From positions 1,240,001-1,304,000 of the forward strand of contig NC_018207.1 in assembly GCF_000219625.1 (NCBI RefSeq): a stretch of 64,000 nucleotides of DNA. Direction: 5' to 3'. This document shows positions 59,903-64,000 of the stretch, piece by piece; position 1 is the stretch's first letter; each line of letters opens with the position of its first letter. This DNA comes from Zymoseptoria tritici IPO323. Its lineage: Eukaryota; Ascomycota; Dothideomycetes; Mycosphaerellales; Mycosphaerellaceae. The position numbers and the translations under genes are program-made. The notes under the pieces are model-generated. The model was not told where the DNA came from, searched no databases, and worked only from the letters and a program-made list of their open reading frames with translations.

Positions 59903-60800
59903 CTTGGAGGGAGTTTGCGGTCTGCTGATCGGCGGATTGAGAGGGAGACTGTCTCGGCTTCAGAGTTCGGAACGCCGCTTTCTGTCAATCTCGTAACTTT
60001 TTCGTCCTATGTCGATTGTAGGCTGTGAAGAAGGCACGGAAGCAAAGACGTGAGGTGTCGTCTAAGGAAAGCGTGCCTAAGGCGAAGGGCTCGGACCGAT
60101 GTACGATACCGATACCGAACAGAGAGGATAACATTTTTGTCCAGACGAGAAGGGCATCAGCTACAACGACCAAACCCGCTGAAACCAAGACAATAAGCAA
60201 GACAATGCTCGATCGATGGTGCAGGCACTTGGGGCGAACGCGTTCAATGAGGTTATACCTGACGAAAAGACAAGAGAAGACAGCTATGTTGACTCGATGG
60301 AGCACTGCACATGTCCTACAATCTGACGTGCAGCAGCTGCCTCGCTACCGCATGATGTCCGAGACGATACAAGCTCATTGGCCAGTGCAATGCCTGTCAG
60401 AAGCCACGGCTGAGCGATTCCATCCCATGGGAGGTTCGGACGATGGCTACCACTGCGAAGGGCTCCAGGCGTGGGCGGCACACCAGTCTGCCTCCTCCAA
60501 GGAGGCCAATCAAGAGCACAACTCGATTGAGCAACGCAAGTACGGACTGCGAGCTACTGAGAGCTGTTCTCACACTCCGGACATCGCCTGCACGCTTCAG
60601 CCTAATCCGTAACCTGCACTTTCGAGTCTTTCATTACTCTGCTCGGCTACCACGGCACCCTCTCCTCATGCAGGCGCAGAGCCGCGTATAGAACGCCACT
60701 GTGAAGAGGGCTATGTAGGTACGTCCATGTCATTCTGCTTCTTCGTCCCTTTCACACATTCCTCGAGCTCCAGACGTCGGGACTCTCTCTCTACTCAGCC
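59903..60800. other. Intergenic between the membrane protein and the DUF3176 gene
   Basis: A 195-codon plus-strand frame at 60025-60612 has no recognisable content and lacks a credible gene structure. The last 80 bases before 60801 look like a leader. Confidence 0.35.
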
Positions 60801-62886
60801 ATGTCAACTCACGAAAATGTTTCCACTCCACGTCCACCGCCCATCGGAAATCCTCCATCCATTCTCTCCTCGCAACCACGAAGACCTGGTGAAGCAAACG
60901 AAGACTCACAGGAGTCTGAGCGTATCAAGGAAAAGCTTGAATCGACTGCGGGGAGCCTTTTGATGTCCTCATCATCGACCCAAACACAACGCAGAACTCG
61001 GCATCACAGAGACATGGCCATGTGGTGGCAAGAGATTCTCGCCGCTACTTTGCTGTGCGCCTCGGTTGTCGCATCTTATGCTACGCTGGCGCCGTACGCG
61101 GGTAAATCGCTCCCCGAGTGGCCACGGTACATCACCATCAGTGCAATTCTATCCATATACTCTGTTGTACTGAGGCTAGCTGCTACCTTCTTGCTGGCCG
61201 AGGGCCTCGCACAGTTGAAATGGCGGTGGTTCAAAAAGAGCGGCGGTGTCCCTTTACACGACCTGGTACTGCACGACAGTGCCACGCGTGGCCCGGTCGG
61301 GTCTCTCCAGCTCCTGTTCAGGCTGTACTTTGGTCGTTGTTATACTCGCAGTGGGGCCTCTGACGCAGCTGGTTCTTCAATACGAACAATGCTCAGTTCC
61401 TCTGAACGGGAACGAAAGGACCGCCAGCGTCCCTCGTGCCACGATTTTCCTCGGTCAAGGAGGTCACTCAGGAGCGGGATTTCAAACCCTGACTCAGGAC
61501 GAACAAGATGCATTCATCTCGGGCATCTACAACTTGGACCACGTCAGGCCGCAATGCGATTCGGGAAATTGTACTTTCGCCCCATACACATCGATCGGCT
61601 TCTGCAGCACATGCAGAGACATCTCGGCCGATGTGCAGTTCGTGGCTCACAATTCGTCGTCCAATAATGGTGTTTGGTCAACTGGCTCCATTGTCAATGG
61701 AGAGACGGAAGGCTCGTGGATTACCAGCTCCATTCCCGGTGTGTTTTCTTACGACGCGAGCACCAGCACCAACTATACTGCGTCCTTGGAGAACATTACC
61801 CCATTCGAATACGGCCGATACTTTGCTTCTGCGAGCACTAAATCCAACAGGACCACGATGGTCATGGGACCACCGAATACGAACGATGAAGGTGCACTTG
61901 TGGACTGCAGCCACAATCGTACATGGGCATGTCAAGGCTACGCCGGATCTTCCTGCGACCTGACCCCTTGTATCAGGAACTACACGGCCAGGATGTCCAA
62001 CGGTGTCTTCCAAGAGGAGGTGATGGACACTTGGATGGGAATCTTTGAGGAAGGCACCTTGACCGATAAGACATGGGTCATATCAACGATCAACAAATCA
62101 TGTCTGACGCAAACTCAGTCAGAAGCACTGATCGCCATAAATTACACCTTGAACGACGACGGTCCGTGGCTGGCATATCATGGATCGTCCACGGAAGACC
62201 CGCCGATTGGCCTAGCAGAAATTGAACAGGATCTACTGGACCGACAGTGTCTATTCGCAGTCGATGCACCGTTCACTCACGGCCTCGAGGATCACATCAG
62301 TGGTCCCTTGGTGGCCGGAAACGTCACTGGTAGATACGCTCCCGGAATATACTTTCTCTCCTTCGCCGGTCCACCAGTGATGCTCGCGATTTATAACTCC
62401 GGAGACATCAGTCTCGAGCGAACCCAGTCCGTCTGGACAAATCTCAGCCTGGCACTCACCAACCACATGCGCATCAATCCATATCTTACGACTGGCCAAC
62501 GCGACCGCACAGGGACAAGTAAATACAATCTTCTCAACGCAACTGCGCCTGCGTCAGGAGTGGCCTGCGCCACGAAGACATGTCTTCAAGTCCGCTGGGG
62601 CTGGCTTGCCTTTCCGACCGTCCTCGCAGTTTTGACGCTGATTTTCTTTGCGGGCGCGATCTTTAGCACGGGCGGTCTGACCAGAGATGTGCGGACTTGG
62701 AAGTCTTCGCCTCTGCCTTTGCTCTTCTATGGCGGCTCGTTGTCGGACACGCCCGCGGATTCGCAGCATGTCGACGACTTGAATCGGGCCGCCAAGAGGA
62801 CTAACGTGGGCTTGGTCAGGGACGAGGAAGGGAACATGGTGCTGCGGAAGAGAGGTGCCGTGGTCGATCGCGATTCGGAGATATGA
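60801..62886 (+). pseudogene. DUF3176 membrane protein gene with apparent frameshift
   Basis: From the ATG at 60801 the protein has a disordered leader, membrane segments EILAATLLCASVVASYATLA and YITISAILSIYSVVLRLAAT, then AQLKWRWFKKSG and HDSATRGPVGSLQLLFRL, which are DUF3176 hallmarks. At about 61320 the frame turns to nonsense, and the natural continuation TLVVVILAVGPLTQLVLQYE appears in the +1 frame. That frame stays open to 62886. It has extracellular Cys-rich sequence (CDSGNCTFAPYTSIGFCSTC), many N-glycosylation sequons, a C-terminal membrane segment WLAFPTVLAVLTLIFFAGAI and a cytoplasmic tail. No splice pair repairs the shift. One indel, or a sequencing error, separates an otherwise full-length gene. 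Function of DUF3176 proteins is unknown. Confidence 0.65.
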
Positions 62887-63108
62887 TCGGGAGGTCATTG
62901 TTTGATTCTCACTATACCTTCACGAGCAAAGTCCACCAACACCGCTGCGAGCTCATACTTACCGATACATCTCTCCATTGTCCTTCTCCTTCACCTCCTT
63001 TCAAGCAAACAGCGAGCTCCTCACCGCCAAAATCCAACCCAAGACCCTCACCACACCCAGCATCAATCACCATACCATCTCCATCACTTGCCCACTCGAC
63101 CCTCATCC

Positions 63109-63742
63109 TCACCCCTCCGCCAAAACCCAAAACAGCACCCCCTCCTCATCTTCCATCAACTCTCTCGGCACAGGATTCCTCTTCGCCTTCGCCGTCCACT
63201 GCATACATCCATCCCAATCGTACTCATAGCCGTTCACATCAAAGACCTGCATCCTCATCAGCAAGATTCTCCAACACCCAAATGCGTCTCAAATGCAGGT
63301 CGAGAAGGGAAGCGGTAATGGAAGAACGTACTTTAGCATAAACCGTCTCCCCCCCCCCATCTAAAATCGTCTTAACCATCTCCCCCTTCGGCTCCACCAA
63401 CCTCCTCCTCCTCAACCAAAACTCATAGTGCAGTCCCTCGGGTTAGCGGCCGGGATCTTCGTTGCCGATATCACCTGGAAAAAAACTCTCATCAGCACGC
63501 ACTTCCTCCCACGGCCGTACATATATATCATGGACCTGTCGAACGGCAGTGAAAGTTTTTTCTCCCCCTCCCTCCCCCCTTCTCCTTCCCCCCTTCTCCT
63601 TCACCGCAGGATAAGCAGTCTAAACTCACGCATCATCCCCCCAAATCAACCCCTCTCATCGTCTCATTCTCATTTCCCGCACACTGCCGCGAAAAAACCT
63701 CGCATACGAACGTTTTGAGTTGAAACCATTCAATTCGCCCAT
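63109..63742 (-). CDS. Unrecognised minus-strand gene, several short exons, structure uncertain
   Basis: The last exon (about 63109-63255) reads VFDVNGYEYDWDGCMQWTAK, AKRNPVPRELMEDEEGVLFW and VLAEG, then stops. It is preceded, across a probable GTACGT intron, by HYEFWLRRRRLVEPKGEMVK then TILDGGGRRFMLK at about 63319-63430. Further upstream, VLMRVFFQ and, near 63742, MGELNGFNSKRSYARFFRGS look like earlier exons. These stretches are clearly more protein-like than the opposite-strand frames, which are Ser/Pro-rich low complexity. I could not fix every boundary or identify the product. Confidence 0.4.
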
Positions 63743-64000
63743 GCCGCGGTATGTAGCCGGGCGCGACCCCAGCCTCGGTCACGCTCGGTCACGCTCGGGC
63801 AAAGGGCGGTGTGGGGGGAGAAGTGGTTGCGGAAGGTGCGGAGGGGTGGCATCGTGTTCGGTGTCGGATGTGCAGTCAGTCAGTGGTGGGGGGGTCCCAA
63901 AAGAGCAGGAGGCTCGGCTTGGACAGGTAGGTTGGGGGAGGGCCACGATGAGATATAAGATGTCTGGGAAGAAGGAGGTTGGAGTTTTCGCATGGATGCA
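63743..64000. other. Right flank, no gene recognised
   Basis: Contains GGTCACGCTCGG-type short repeats around 63776-63800 and G-rich runs. No coding signal is seen. Confidence 0.4.

Noticed and set aside
1..64000. CRISPR arrays, bacterial operons or intact transposons
   Set aside because: Spliceosomal introns and fungal genes throughout; no regularly spaced repeats, transposase, integrase or reverse transcriptase motifs were seen.

Overview
The window is nuclear DNA of a filamentous ascomycete, probably a dothideomycete. Short spliceosomal introns (about 50-120 nt, GTRNGY donors, YAG acceptors) interrupt most genes. The recognisable genes are fungal: Yvh1, Ptc5-type PP2C, ribosomal eL31, shugoshin, the DASH subunit Dad2, Ypi1, CRM1, TAF13, Kish and a cytosolic branched-chain aminotransferase. 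The class-level call is inferred from gene content and style and was not tested. There is no rRNA, CRISPR array or intact transposon.

Left part (1-24.5 kb): a mostly housekeeping block. It holds YVH1 (+), a mitochondrial PP2C (-) divergent from RPL31 (+), a BTB gene broken by one in-frame TGA, shugoshin (-) divergent from DAD2 (+), YPI1 (-) divergent from CRM1 (+), and at 18.4-20.5 kb an AAA+ ATPase. The first 18 residues of that ATPase after Met reproduce the histone H3 N-terminal tail with only three substitutions (S10A, K14R, K18R). This is the most striking observation in the window. A 1138-residue secreted protein of unknown function follows on the minus strand.

Middle and right part (25-63 kb): an accessory region in which lineage-specific duplicates sit among a few conserved genes. 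It contains a small secreted cysteine-rich protein, a head-to-tail trio of MYND zinc-finger/DUF4470 genes (30.8-37.8 kb), a head-to-tail trio of BTB-like genes on the minus strand (43.2-48.2 kb, one with a nonsense codon), a tandem pair of unknown two-exon paralogs (56.7-58.6 kb), and at least four, possibly five, dispersed copies of a small helical protein family, all disrupted by frameshifts or stops. TAF13, KISH, an Alba-like protein, the branched-chain aminotransferase and two conserved unknown genes lie between them. A DUF3176 membrane-protein gene with an apparent frameshift and part of an unrecognised minus-strand gene close the window.

Three divergent promoter pairs (PTC5/RPL31, SGO1/DAD2, YPI1/CRM1) are evident. 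SGO1/DAD2 joins two chromosome-segregation genes on one 362-bp intergenic region. The duplicate-rich part looks like a place where genes are copied and decay. All exon boundaries were read by eye from splice signals and frame and should be confirmed with transcripts.
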